A DNA stretch of 64,000 nt from Aureimonas sp. SA4125 (GCF_019973775.1 NZ_AP025032.1:2666001-2730000), one strand, 5' to 3'; counted from the stretch's first letter, positions 25,223-33,911 are shown. The notes: generated from the letters alone by a model not told the origin. Numbers and translations are program-made.

Positions 25223-27241
25223 CTATCGCTTGTAAGCCGCCCAGCTGGACCGCCGTTTTCCGGGCGGCGTCGGCCTCTGACCGGTTTCGACCGGCATTCC
25301 CGCGAGATCTTCGGGAGGTGGCACAGCCACCGTGTCGACCAGCTTGGCGCTTTCCGTCGACAAAAGATCGAGCGCCGCCGCCGGCTGGATTCGCGCCCGG
25401 AGGCGGGCCCATCCATCGGCCGTCAGCTTAGAGAGTCCCAGCTGCTCGGCCATCGCCATCGCGTAGATGCGGCAGTCGAGATAGTGATTGTCCTTGCGTA
25501 GCCGCTTCCATTCCTCGACCAGGCGCCCCTTGACGAGCTTCTGGTCGAAATACTCGGCCGTGATCTGCTTGAAGAAATCCTCTTCCAGCCAGGTGCCGAA
25601 ATGGCAGTAGCCGGGCGGGTCCTTGGCTTCGCCGGCGACCAGTCCCTTGCGGTGCAGGTTGCCGTAGAATTCCGACTTCAGTCCCCATGTGCCGACCGGC
25701 CAGACCGTTCCGCTGCCGTATTTCTTCAGCTTGCCGCGGCGATCGAACGTCACCCGCTGCGCGCCGCCGATCGCGGGAATGCCGCGTCCGTGCCGGCCTT
25801 TGATCGCGTAGGCCCGCACGCGCTGCCGGCACCACTCGTAGACCTGCGTCGTGCGTCCGCCATCGCCGGAGTCGACGGCCATGGCCTCGATCTCACGGTC
25901 GCCGCCGAAGGCATCCTTGAACGTCCGTGCCCGGAATTCCTCGAGCAGCGCCCACGCGCCTTCGTTCGGATTGTCCGTCGTCCCCGGCAGGAACTCCGCT
26001 TCGACGGTCCATGTCTGACGGTCCCAGCCAAAGGCAACCGCCTCGACGAAGATGCCGCCATGCTGGATGTCGGCGCCGGCGACGAAGATCAGTCCGTCCG
26101 CCGGAACGACGCCCCGCGGATAATTCTCTCGACGCTCCATCAGGCGCTGATGGTCCGGTGCGTTGCCGCGCATGGCATAGGGCAGCGCCAACACCAGGTT
26201 GGCGAAGTTCTTCGCCCCCGCCTCTCCCTTCGCATCGGCCGCCAGGGCGTCCTCGGCGATCGCCTCGTAGGACATCATCAGCGAAATGAAGGCGTCGACG
26301 TGAAAGCCGGGATGCCTGTCCGGCTCGACCAGGGTCGGGATGAACCGCCCCTGCCGTACCAGGGCGACCCGCTCCGCCTCGTCGATCCAGTGCCCGCAGC
26401 TGGGACAGACGTAGACGCTCCTGTGCGGATGCTGACGGTCGATCTGGAAGCCGTCCATGGACTGGACGATTTCCGTCTCGCAGGCCGAGCAGCGGATATG
26501 AAAGAACCGCTGGTCCGACCGCCGGAACGAACGATCGACCCGGCAATGCCCGGGCCCCTCGCCGAGCTCGTCGCCGCTGTCGAGCTCTGGCGTCGATATC
26601 TCGAGGATCTTGTAGCTCTTCTGCCGCCTGAACGCCGTGAACCGGCCGAAGAACAGCGCCTCCGGATCGTCGCCACTGGTCGTTTCCGACCACTTCGACA
26701 CCTCGTCCTTCACCCCGTAGCGGCTCGTCTTCATGGAAAGGTCCATGACCGAGTTCGCATTGGCGAGGTTGATCGAGCCGCCGGCAAAGCGCTTCTCGTA
26801 GGTGGTCGACCCGGTGCCCGACCGGCTGGTCACCGGCACGATGATCCGTTTCTTCGTCCGCTCCTGCCAGGCGTCGATCAGCGGCTGCAACTTCTGCCCA
26901 TTGATGTCCTGCAGGGCGTCGATGCCGGGCACGGCGTAGAGGATGTTGTCCGGGCAGACCTCGGCGATGTAGAGCGTCCAGGCCAGCGCCAGGATCGAGG
27001 CGCCGGACTGCTGGCACTTGCGCACCGTGACGAGATTGGCCGGATGCTCCTGGCTAAGACAGTCCGCGATTTCCCGGAGATAGGGGGCATCGGCGGCCGA
27101 CCAGAGATCTCCCTTTTTCGGCCCGTCGACGAGGACGACGTTGTCGCCGAGCCATCGGCTAAAAGGGACCGGCGGCTGCGGACGGATCGCATCGGCAAGC
27201 GTCGCGGCGACCCCGCGCAGCGCACCGGCATAAGCGTTCAT
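25223..27241 (-). CDS. Terminase large subunit (lambda GpA family)
   Basis: The 672-residue protein has the GpA layout. The ATPase domain has a Walker-A-like VRKCQQSGASILALAW and the adenine/B-strand region DLSMKTSRYGVKDEVSKWSETTSGDDPEALFFGRFTAFRRQKSYKILEISTP. A zinc-finger pair (RCSACETEI ... VCPSCGHW) follows. The nuclease domain has FVAGADIQHGGIFVEAVAFG and AVDSGDGGRTTQVYEWCR. It cuts and translocates phage DNA, suggesting cos-type packaging as in lambda. Start overlaps the TerS stop by 4 bp. Confidence 0.96.
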   Translation of the reverse strand: MNAYAGALRGVAATLADAIRPQPPVPFSRWLGDNVVLVDGPKKGDLWSAADAPYLREIADCLSQEHPANLVTVRKCQQSGASILALAWTLYIAEVCPDNILYAVPGIDALQDINGQKLQPLIDAWQERTKKRIIVPVTSRSGTGSTTYEKRFAGGSINLANANSVMDLSMKTSRYGVKDEVSKWSETTSGDDPEALFFGRFTAFRRQKSYKILEISTPELDSGDELGEGPGHCRVDRSFRRSDQRFFHIRCSACETEIVQSMDGFQIDRQHPHRSVYVCPSCGHWIDEAERVALVRQGRFIPTLVEPDRHPGFHVDAFISLMMSYEAIAEDALAADAKGEAGAKNFANLVLALPYAMRGNAPDHQRLMERRENYPRGVVPADGLIFVAGADIQHGGIFVEAVAFGWDRQTWTVEAEFLPGTTDNPNEGAWALLEEFRARTFKDAFGGDREIEAMAVDSGDGGRTTQVYEWCRQRVRAYAIKGRHGRGIPAIGGAQRVTFDRRGKLKKYGSGTVWPVGTWGLKSEFYGNLHRKGLVAGEAKDPPGYCHFGTWLEEDFFKQITAEYFDQKLVKGRLVEEWKRLRKDNHYLDCRIYAMAMAEQLGLSKLTADGWARLRARIQPAAALDLLSTESAKLVDTVAVPPPEDLAGMPVETGQRPTPPGKRRSSWAAYKR

Positions 27242-27846
27242 GCCTCATCCTCGGTCAGGGCCTCGTCCTGCGCGGGGGCCCCGCTGGCGATTAACGCGAG
27301 CCGCGCCGCGATGTCAGTGCTGAGGTCGAAGGCGATCTGCCGCAGCAGCACCCGGAGCCCATGCGCGCCCTCGCGCGACACCGCGACGGCCAGATCGTCG
27401 GCCCGGTTCGGGAGCTTGCCGATCAGGCTCTGGATCTCGCGGCCAGCCATTGTCAGCGCCTCGACCGTTCGATCGGCCCGGAACAGCCTGCCCCTCTCCT
27501 CGGCCTGTCGGATCCGCTCGCGCTCGACCTTCAGCCACTCGCCGAGCCGCCGCGCCTCTTCGAAGCTGTCCTTCTGGTCCGGGATCACCGCCTTGCCGGC
27601 GGCGTCCGGCCTCGGCACAGGCGCCTTGGCCGGATTGGAATAGCGGGACCGGTGATGATCCCAGTGCGCCAGCGAGACTTTCGATATCCGGCCTCGCCCG
27701 TCTCTCTCGACCGGGATTGCGTGGTCATCGACCAGGCCGATCACCACCTTCGAAACCGCCTGTCGCGAAATCCCGTCCCGCTCGGCGATTTGCGAGATCG
27801 CCCACATCACCCGCGGCGCATCATCCTCCATCGCGTCGCCTCGCAT
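27238..27846 (-). CDS. Terminase small subunit (Nu1-like)
   Basis: The 202-residue protein has an N-terminal winged HTH (MWAISQIAERDGISRQAVSKVVIGLVDDHAIPVERDGRGRISKVSLAHWDHHRS) and a helical oligomerisation region. The latter includes RRLGEWLKVERERIRQAEERGRLFRADRTVEALTMAGREIQSLIG. That resembles Nu1/TerS proteins that bind cos. It precedes and overlaps TerL. The start may be ATG at 27831, which has GAGG seven bases upstream, rather than 27846. Confidence 0.85.
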   Translation of the reverse strand: MRGDAMEDDAPRVMWAISQIAERDGISRQAVSKVVIGLVDDHAIPVERDGRGRISKVSLAHWDHHRSRYSNPAKAPVPRPDAAGKAVIPDQKDSFEEARRLGEWLKVERERIRQAEERGRLFRADRTVEALTMAGREIQSLIGKLPNRADDLAVAVSREGAHGLRVLLRQIAFDLSTDIAARLALIASGAPAQDEALTEDEA

Positions 27847-28060
27847 TCTCCTGACAACCCGCTGTCACCCCTGACAACCCTGTCAACCCAACCCAAACCA
27901 CTGAATTACTGACAAGAACCCGCGCTCCGCCGGGACCGCAGGGCATGGGTTTGGGGGGTACGGTCCCTGAACCGGGGGGTGGGGTGTAGCGTCGGCGACA
28001 CGGTTTCGAGGGTCGAAGGGACGCCCGGGTGCAGGAATGTCACGGTTTGAACGGCGGCGG
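27847..28060. repeat. Intergenic region with short TGACAACCC-type repeats before terminase
   Basis: Just upstream of the terminase small subunit gene, the plus strand has CTGACAACCC twice (about 27850 and 27869). TGTCACCCC, TGTCAACCC and TGACAAGAACCC also occur, all within about 70 bp. The rest of the 214-bp gap is G/C-rich and holds no convincing gene. The repeats could be regulator binding sites or the cos/terminase-binding site, which in lambda lies next to the small terminase gene. Confidence 0.4.
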
Positions 28061-28594
28061 TCAGCCGAGGCGGGCGAGCATGAAGGCGACGCCACGGGCG
28101 ATCTCGGTGAGGAAGACGCCCTCGGCTATCTCGCCCAGCATGTCCTCGTAGACGGGTGGGTTGCGCTCCACCTCACCGGCGGGGTTCGGGCCGAAAAGCT
28201 GCTTGATGGGCAGGCGGGGTGCCTGCGGGTTCTTGTCGGCGCCTCGACGGCGCATGACCTTTCCCTTGGCTATGAACGCTGCGCGGTATGAGCCGCGCAG
28301 GGTGACGGCAACGCCACGCGTCGTCGTCCTTGCGCCCAACTCTTTCAGCGGGATCTGCGCCGAGCGGACGATCATCTCCATCGTATCGTCGGTAATCCGC
28401 GTGCGCATCCGCGCCTTGATGTGCTTCTGCGCCACGTCGATGCGGGCGGAAGCCAGCTGGGCATAGGTGCGCTCGACCACCGAACGGGACCGGCCCATCG
28501 CGCGGCCGACAACCTGCTCGCGCATCTTTGCTGGCAGTTGGGCGAAGGCGTCGGACAGGCGGGCGAAGTCCGTGCTGTCGACCGTGACGGTCAT
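28061..28594 (-). CDS. Prophage minor tail protein Z-like (GPZ family)
   Basis: The 177-residue protein begins MTVTVDSTDFARLSDAFAQLPAKMREQVVGRAMGRSRSVVERTYAQLASARIDVAQKHIKARMR, matching the GPZ family. Members occur at the tail end joined to the head. Its downstream part (VAVTLRGSYRAAFIAKGKVMRRRG) is basic. The unusual feature is location: it lies upstream of the terminase genes instead of between capsid and tail genes. It overlaps the small upstream ORF by 4 bp. Confidence 0.72.
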   Translation of the reverse strand: MTVTVDSTDFARLSDAFAQLPAKMREQVVGRAMGRSRSVVERTYAQLASARIDVAQKHIKARMRTRITDDTMEMIVRSAQIPLKELGARTTTRGVAVTLRGSYRAAFIAKGKVMRRRGADKNPQAPRLPIKQLFGPNPAGEVERNPPVYEDMLGEIAEGVFLTEIARGVAFMLARLG

Positions 28595-28731
28595 TTCCGC
28601 CTATCCGGTGAGACCTGAAGGGCGACCGAGCGGATTACGGATGGCAAGACCTTCACCATCCCCACGATCCCGGCGCTCGCCTTCGCCTTGGCGATCATGC
28701 GGCGCCGCGCCTCGCAGTGACCACAGGCCAT
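28591..28731 (-). CDS. Small hypothetical phage protein (46 aa)
   Basis: The 46-residue ORF runs from ATG at 28731 (MACGHCEARRRMIAKAKASAG...) to a TGA that overlaps the gpZ-like start (ATGA). It has a CxxC-like CGHC near the start and is otherwise basic. The stop-start overlap is the main support. It is the first gene after the terminators and so could begin the late operon. Family unknown. Confidence 0.55.
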   Translation of the reverse strand: MACGHCEARRRMIAKAKASAGIVGMVKVLPSVIRSVALQVSPDRRK

Positions 28732-28750
28732 GGCGCACACTCCTGAAACG

Positions 28751-28776
28751 AAAACGCCCGCGACAAGACGCGGGCG
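28751..28776 (-). terminator. Intrinsic terminator, minus strand
   Basis: On the minus strand an 8-bp GC stem, CGCCCGCG / CGCGGGCG with a 6-nt loop, is followed by TTTTC. It ends transcription of the upstream replication operon before the small late-operon ORF. Confidence 0.65.
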
Positions 28777-28848
28777 ACAAGCGATGCAGCCATTACAGCC
28801 GCGCGGTCATGGCAGCCTCCATTGGTTGGAAGCGCGAGCGAAGGCGCG

Positions 28849-28879
28849 AAAAAACCCGGTGGCGTTTCCGCCCCGGGTT
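28849..28879 (-). terminator. Strong intrinsic terminator, minus strand
   Basis: On the minus strand AACCCGG pairs with CCGGGTT across a loop that itself contains GGCG-GAAA-CGCC, and the stem runs into a run of six T. It lies 51 bp after the stop of the gene at 28930 and about 70 bp before the second terminator. It therefore marks the end of the replication operon. Confidence 0.75.
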
Positions 28880-28929
28880 CGTCTCGCCTTTTTCAGCCTC
28901 CAAGCTGTATGTCAAGTTTCTGCCGCACG

Positions 28930-29838
28930 TCAAGCCACCGCGTGGCCCTTGGGCGCGAATGATGGCGATTTTCTCGCGAGAAGCACCCGCCGCTCCCGTG
29001 GAGCCTCCTGCCCTTCCCAGGGCCAGAGCGGCAACCGGGTCTCGGTGACGTCGATCGTCGAGAGCTGGCCCGTCAGGTCCTCGACGAGAAGACCGAGCAT
29101 CAGGACGAAGGCCTGGTATTCGATGCGGTCCGCGACCAGCAGGGCGGGATCGGGTGTCAGCACGGCACGGCGCCACGCGCCGGGATAGGGCCGATGGGAG
29201 GTGTGATCGTAACCGTCGATCTCGATGGCAATTTCCGGACGGTTTTCACCGGCGCTGCGCATCACAGTCCGGCGCCACACAGCCCTGCCGCGTGCCCCCA
29301 CTTCGAAGCCGCGCACCACCGGGCCATGGTCCGCCCACGTCGGCGCGCCGCCGAGGATGGCGCGGCGCATCATCAGCATGGCGCAGTCGCCGATCCTGTC
29401 GGCGGCGAGGACGAAGCCACGGGCGTTGCACTCTTCCCGCTCCAGGTCGGTGAGGCCGGCGACATCCTCGATGACGTCGTCGCCGGGCTCGTCAGTCTCG
29501 ACGTCCTTCAGGCCGAGAACGGCCTCGCCGATCAGCACGGCGTCGAGATGCGGCGCGATCGATGCCGAGAGATCGGGCACGCAGCCGTAGCGGTTGCGGT
29601 CGATTACCGTCAGCAGCTCGTAATAGCTCGCATCCGAGGACGAGGTCGCCATCGACGGCCCCGCCGCCATCACCTGCCGCAGCTTCGGCAGCTCGAACAC
29701 GTAGGCCCAGCGTAGCGCCTCCTCCACCGTCATCAGGCGCTTGCGGCCCGCTTTGCCGGCCACCGCCATGCCATCCACCGGCTTGCGAGGGTTTGCGATA
29801 GTCGAGAGAGGGTTGTGCGAGGGTTTAGGGTTGTTCAT
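28930..29838 (-). CDS. Hypothetical phage protein (302 aa) after the iteron cluster
   Basis: I do not recognise the family. The first 22 residues (NPKPSHNPLSTIANPRKP) are encoded over two of the repeat units of the adjacent iteron cluster. The rest is globular, with KAGRKRLMTVEEALRWAYVFELPKLRQV near the N-terminus and WADHGPVVRGFEVGARGRAVWRRTVMRSAGENRPEIAIEIDGYDHTSHRPYPGAWRRAV in the middle. It is the last gene before the double terminator. Being in the replication operon, it may take part in replication or regulation. Confidence 0.7.
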   Translation of the reverse strand: MNNPKPSHNPLSTIANPRKPVDGMAVAGKAGRKRLMTVEEALRWAYVFELPKLRQVMAAGPSMATSSSDASYYELLTVIDRNRYGCVPDLSASIAPHLDAVLIGEAVLGLKDVETDEPGDDVIEDVAGLTDLEREECNARGFVLAADRIGDCAMLMMRRAILGGAPTWADHGPVVRGFEVGARGRAVWRRTVMRSAGENRPEIAIEIDGYDHTSHRPYPGAWRRAVLTPDPALLVADRIEYQAFVLMLGLLVEDLTGQLSTIDVTETRLPLWPWEGQEAPRERRVLLARKSPSFAPKGHAVA

Positions 29839-30050
29839 TTGATGTTACTTCTCAATAACTTATGATGATTTTGCGAGGGTTGCGATAGTTTGGCCTCGTA
29901 TAGACATCTGAACTTTCCTCCCGAAGCCCCTTTCGATATTCCCTACGCGTGCGCGAACCCTCGCAAACCCTCGCAAAGCCTTGCGGCGCAGGCCCCCGAA
30001 CCCCCTTTGTGAACCCTCGCAAAGGCTCGCCAACCCTCGCAACCCTCGCA
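29783..30050. repeat. Iteron-like cluster of TGCGAGGGTT, eight copies in two opposed arrays
   Basis: Left array, plus-strand TGCGAGGGTT, at about 29784, 29816 and 29872; two of these copies continue as TTGCGAGGGTT(T)GCGATAGT. Right array, AACCCTCGCA, at 29956, 29966, 30012, 30032 and 30041. Right-array spacing is 9-10 bp or multiples near that. The arrays face each other across an AT-richer stretch (about 29838-29870 and 29900-29945). The cluster lies beside the primase-helicase gene. That pattern fits a replication origin or an operator. Confidence 0.72.
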
Positions 30051-30135
30051 TGTCGCCAGCGCGCGAGCGTTTGCGCTCCCCGAAAGGAAAACCAAGCGGG
30101 TTCACGGGTTTGCGGGCAATGGATAGGACGGTGCA

Positions 30136-31929
30136 TCATCCGCCATATCCTTCGGGATAGTCGCGCGACGTGGAGGAGGAAGGAAGATCGACAAGGCGGA
30201 TATCGAGATAGCGGCGGACGCGACCGTCCTCGCGATGAAACTTCTTGGCCATGATCTTGCCGAATCGTGTTTCCGATATCGCCTTGGCTGCGGACTCTAG
30301 GCACCAATCGAGATAGGCTTTGTACAGATCGCGGGCGTTCACATCGAAGCCGCCCTCGACGACGATGCAGCGGGCCACGAACCCTGCCGTCGGGTCCATC
30401 TCGTCGCGATACTTCTGTGTCTCGACCTCGACGTCTTCCGGGATCACCAAGCCCTCGCGCAGGAAGATCAGCGCGCCCTCGATCAGCCAGTTGAGTATGC
30501 CCGTCCGCTCGGCATAGAGCTCGGAGACCACCTCCTCGAACTCGCGCCGCTCATGCAGCGGGATCGACACCGGCCATTTGACCACCGCCATGCGGCGCCA
30601 GATGCCCTCGTCGGTACCCGTGATGCGGGGATAGCCGTTGCCGCTCATGTGGCCGGTGAAGATCGGGCGGAAGTCGAAATAGCCTTGGAAGAGATCCCGC
30701 ACCGGGATGGCCTCGCCGCCGGTCAGGCGCTTCACCAGGTCCTCGCGCAAATCCTCGCCCTCCGGCAGCTCCTGCACGCGCAGGAAGCGGCGCCCGTACA
30801 GCCGGGCGACATCCGGGGTCGCTCCGCCGCTCTGCCCCGAGCCGCCGGTAAAACTCTCCGCCGGCAGCGTCACAGCGATGTCGCCAAAAATTCGGCACAG
30901 CACCTCCATGAAGACGCTCTTGCCGTTGGCGCCCGATCCATAGTGGAAGAACAGGCGCTGCACGGTGATCCCCAGCAGACCGAGCCCCGCCGCCACCTGC
31001 ACCAGCCGCCGCACCTCGGGCTTCGGCTGAAACCGATCCATGAACTGGACGAAGCGCGGGCATGCCGCCGCCGGGTCGTAGTCGACGGGAATGATCTCGG
31101 TGATGAGGTCGGAACGCCGGTGTCCCTTGCGCGCGGTGACGCGGGGTTCCGCCACGTCGATGAACTCGGGAATGTCCTCGCGCGAGTCGTCCGGGTCGTC
31201 GAAAGCGGGGTTGCGGGTTTTTCGGATGTCGCGCCGGAAGGTCAGGGTATGGCCGCGCACGGCGACGCGCAGCGGATCGGCGTTGAAGTCGTCGGGATCG
31301 CGCATGATGTGCGGCGCGACGCAGTCGAGCATGGCTGAGAGCCGGGCCCGGTTCTTCGACGTGATGGCGAAGTCGCGCCGCGCCTTCTTGCGCTTGGACA
31401 GCGCTCCTTTCACCGCCTCGGCCGCGGCCAGCGAGGCGACATCGGCCTCGGTCCGCTCGTTCTCCGGCTTCTTGGCGACATTCTTGGCCTTGTCGACCGC
31501 CGCCTTCTCCCAGTCCTTCAGCGCCAGCACCGGGATCTCGTCGATGATACGATCACCGAGCCGCTGCGCCGTCGCCAGCGCGCGTGGGTTGCCGGTGGCG
31601 GTGTCCCAGTGCGTGCCGGCCCAGACGACGAAGAGGTTGCCCCGCGCCTTCTCCTGCGCCAGCACGAGGATGTCGGCGCCGAAATGCGCGATCAGCCGGT
31701 GGGCGTTGTCGGTGTCGGACTGGTCAAGATTGGCGCACCAGGCGAGAACGTCGGGATCGACGGTCTCGGGATCGCTTGCCCGCGGTGGTTTCGCACCGGA
31801 GTCCGACGCGGCCTCGATCTGGGGTTCCGGGCTTTCTTCGCCGACGCCCATCCCGGCCGCCTGCGCGTTGGCGGCGGCAAGAATGGCGCGGACGGCTTCG
31901 AGGCCTGTATTGCCCTGCTGTTTTGCCAT
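30136..31929 (-). CDS. D5/P4-type primase-helicase
   Basis: The 597-residue protein has an N-terminal D5-type region and a superfamily 3 helicase-like ATPase. The Walker A GSGANGKSVF lies near residue 330, followed by AESFTGGSGQSGGATPDVARLYGRRFLRVQELPEGEDLREDLVKRLTGGEAIPVRDLFQGYFDFRPIFTGHMSGNGYPRI. The last part (DEGIWRRMAVVKWPVSIPLHERREFEEVVSELYAERTGILNWLIEGAL) is diagnostic. It would unwind or initiate phage replication, coupled to the Toprim primase three bases upstream and near the iteron cluster. Confidence 0.93.
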   Translation of the reverse strand: MAKQQGNTGLEAVRAILAAANAQAAGMGVGEESPEPQIEAASDSGAKPPRASDPETVDPDVLAWCANLDQSDTDNAHRLIAHFGADILVLAQEKARGNLFVVWAGTHWDTATGNPRALATAQRLGDRIIDEIPVLALKDWEKAAVDKAKNVAKKPENERTEADVASLAAAEAVKGALSKRKKARRDFAITSKNRARLSAMLDCVAPHIMRDPDDFNADPLRVAVRGHTLTFRRDIRKTRNPAFDDPDDSREDIPEFIDVAEPRVTARKGHRRSDLITEIIPVDYDPAAACPRFVQFMDRFQPKPEVRRLVQVAAGLGLLGITVQRLFFHYGSGANGKSVFMEVLCRIFGDIAVTLPAESFTGGSGQSGGATPDVARLYGRRFLRVQELPEGEDLREDLVKRLTGGEAIPVRDLFQGYFDFRPIFTGHMSGNGYPRITGTDEGIWRRMAVVKWPVSIPLHERREFEEVVSELYAERTGILNWLIEGALIFLREGLVIPEDVEVETQKYRDEMDPTAGFVARCIVVEGGFDVNARDLYKAYLDWCLESAAKAISETRFGKIMAKKFHREDGRVRRYLDIRLVDLPSSSTSRDYPEGYGG

Positions 31930-31932
31930 GCG

Positions 31933-33192
31933 CTATGCCGCTTTCCGTTCGATACCACCGGCGACCATGTCGGCGAAGTCGGCGCCTTCGGGAGGCCAGG
32001 CGATGGCGATACGGCGGTCGGACGCTGCGAGGCGCGACAGGGCCCGCGCCATGGCAGCGGCCGTGGCGAAACGTTCGCTGTCGCCGTCGGCGACGAGCAT
32101 GATCTCCCGCACCCAGCCCGGAACCTGCATGGCCTCGTCAGCGCCCTGCCCCTCGCGTGGCACGGGCCCGGAAACGCGCAACGGGGCCTTGCCGCCTTTG
32201 TTCTTGAGCACTGGATGCGAGAAGGCGGACGATGGATCCGCGGGGCCTGCGAGGTTGCCGAGGTCGCCGGCAGGTGCATAGAGCGTGTCGGCGCGAAATC
32301 CTTCGGCGAGGGCGACGGCGATCGTGTTCTCGATCCCCTCGCCCGCCACCAGTCTGTGGCGGCGGGCGTCGGGGAGGATCAGGCCGCCGTTGTCGATGAA
32401 GCCGACGAGCGGAATCAGCCCGCCCTTCTTCGAGCCTCGCATCTTCTTCGTCGGCAGCGGCTCGCCTTCCTCGTCGATGAGGCTTGGCCGGCGTTTCCGC
32501 CCCGCCATGTCGATCCAGGTGATGTGGCAGCCGATCACCGCGCCGGCGGGATCGATGAAGGGCAAGATCATTGCCGGCCCGGCAAAGATCTCGATCGGGT
32601 TCTGCCGCTCGTCCTGTCCATGCCAATATGGCTCGCTGCCAAGCGATCGCAGGAAGGGTAGCTGCGGCAGGTCGGCCAGGCTGCAGCCGAGTCGCGCGGC
32701 GAGATAATCGAGCCCGATGCCCCCGGGGCGTGCGCGCTGCCATTTGCCGCGCGCCTTCGCCCGCTCGCCTTCACGAAAGCCCGCCTGTGCCGCGGCGTCA
32801 GCCTCTGCGCGTTCGGCGTTCTGCCGTCGCCTTTCCTCCAGCCGCCGGGCGCGCTCGTCGGCAGCCTCGGCGCTTTCGGGCGTTCCCTCCGGTACGGGCC
32901 GGCCTAGCACCTCGGCGCAAGCGAGGAGGAACTCCTCGCGCCGATCGAGATCGAGGCCGCGCACATGGCGGGCTAGCCCGATGCCATCCTTGCCGCCGCG
33001 GTCGCCGCGGCAATTCCATGCGCCCTTGCCGGGATTGACAGAAAACCGATCCGTCCCGCCACAGGCCGGACACGGCCCCACCCATTCCGCCGTGCTTCGT
33101 TTCAGCCCGGCGAGCACGCCCAGCCGCTCGGCCGCCTCTCCAACGGAAACGGCGCGAGCTTCTTCGACGAAGAGATCGGTGGCGGCGGTCAT
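31933..33192 (-). CDS. Toprim-domain DNA primase with CHC2-type zinc finger
   Basis: The about 419-residue protein starts MTAATDLFVEEARAVSVGEAAERLGV. A zinc-finger region (CPACGGTDRFSVNPGKGAWNC) resembles the DnaG/CHC2 finger of phage primases. The middle holds LDYLAARLGCSLADLPQLPFL. The Toprim part shows RLVAGEGIENTIAVALAEGF and LVADGDSERFATAAAMARAL, giving the conserved Glu and DxD. It would lay down RNA primers. An alternative TTG start at 33207 exists; ATG at 33192 is preferred. Confidence 0.9.
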   Translation of the reverse strand: MTAATDLFVEEARAVSVGEAAERLGVLAGLKRSTAEWVGPCPACGGTDRFSVNPGKGAWNCRGDRGGKDGIGLARHVRGLDLDRREEFLLACAEVLGRPVPEGTPESAEAADERARRLEERRRQNAERAEADAAAQAGFREGERAKARGKWQRARPGGIGLDYLAARLGCSLADLPQLPFLRSLGSEPYWHGQDERQNPIEIFAGPAMILPFIDPAGAVIGCHITWIDMAGRKRRPSLIDEEGEPLPTKKMRGSKKGGLIPLVGFIDNGGLILPDARRHRLVAGEGIENTIAVALAEGFRADTLYAPAGDLGNLAGPADPSSAFSHPVLKNKGGKAPLRVSGPVPREGQGADEAMQVPGWVREIMLVADGDSERFATAAAMARALSRLAASDRRIAIAWPPEGADFADMVAGGIERKAA

Positions 33193-33239
33193 AGCGCCGC
33201 AGACCAAGCGAACGTACGATACGCCATCGCTTGTCCCGC

Positions 33240-33911
33240 ATGAGGTATTTTATGGCGTTCTTTCGAACAACCGTAGCCGGATTTCTTGGTGGGTCGCTGG
33301 CGTTGGCAGTATTTGCTGCCATCGCCACGGGAAGCGTATGTGCGCCGACCGATGGTTTCATTTCGTGCAGCCGGGAGTGGATTGGTGCACTCAGCGGATA
33401 TTTCGCAGCTGCCGGCGCAGGTCTCGCTGCTTGGTACACTATCGGCCCACTGCGCAATCAGGTCCGCGAGGCGAAACGACAAAGTGATTTCATCGTTGGT
33501 GATCACCCCCCAACACTGGATGCGGTCCGACACTTCGAAGAGCCCGACTCTATAGTACTTACGGTTATAAACTGGAACAGACGCGGTCTTATTATATATG
33601 CAGCCGAAATCGCCGGATACGAAAATGAAACATACATCTGGACTTCCAAAATCAACGGGATCGATCAAAATCATTTCCGCATAACAGCAAAGTCGCCAGC
33701 GTACCTTAAGGGCTGGATCTGCCGCAACGAGTCTCCACCATTGATGAAGCTGCGGCTGTCCGCACGAGATAAAAAAGGTCGCAATATTGAGCGTTGGGAC
33801 GCCGATCAGCAGGTTCGAATTACGCTTCGCCTCATCGGAGAAGATCATATGGGGAAGATGTACCAGCCAACTAAATTCACCAAAGCTGTAGTATTCTCCA
33901 AGGGAGCGTAA
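33240..33911 (+). CDS. Membrane-anchored moron protein; end replaced by IS66 insertion
   Basis: The 223-residue protein has two membrane helices (TTVAGFLGGSLALAVFAAIATGSV and REWIGALSGYFAAAGAGLAAWYTI), followed by an about 150-residue soluble domain (IVGDHPPTLDAVRHFEEPDSIVLTVINWNRRGLIIYAAEI). It is transcribed against the replication genes and is more A/T-rich than they are, so it looks like a transferred moron. The IS66 insertion 33908 supplies the stop: KGA now ends in TAA, while the original frame would read KGAAD then TAG. I recognise no family. Start ATG at 33240, not TTG at 33231. Confidence 0.78.
   Translation: MRYFMAFFRTTVAGFLGGSLALAVFAAIATGSVCAPTDGFISCSREWIGALSGYFAAAGAGLAAWYTIGPLRNQVREAKRQSDFIVGDHPPTLDAVRHFEEPDSIVLTVINWNRRGLIIYAAEIAGYENETYIWTSKINGIDQNHFRITAKSPAYLKGWICRNESPPLMKLRLSARDKKGRNIERWDADQQVRITLRLIGEDHMGKMYQPTKFTKAVVFSKGA

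Noticed and set aside
29783..30050. Iteron cluster as a CRISPR array
   Set aside because: Units are only 10 bp, occur in both orientations, and have irregular 0-46 bp gaps rather than constant spacers; no cas genes nearby.
29860..30105. Minus-strand open frame of about 81 residues rich in RGLRG/RGFARV units
   Set aside because: The repetitive composition is produced by the DNA iterons themselves; no start site support and no gene-like composition.
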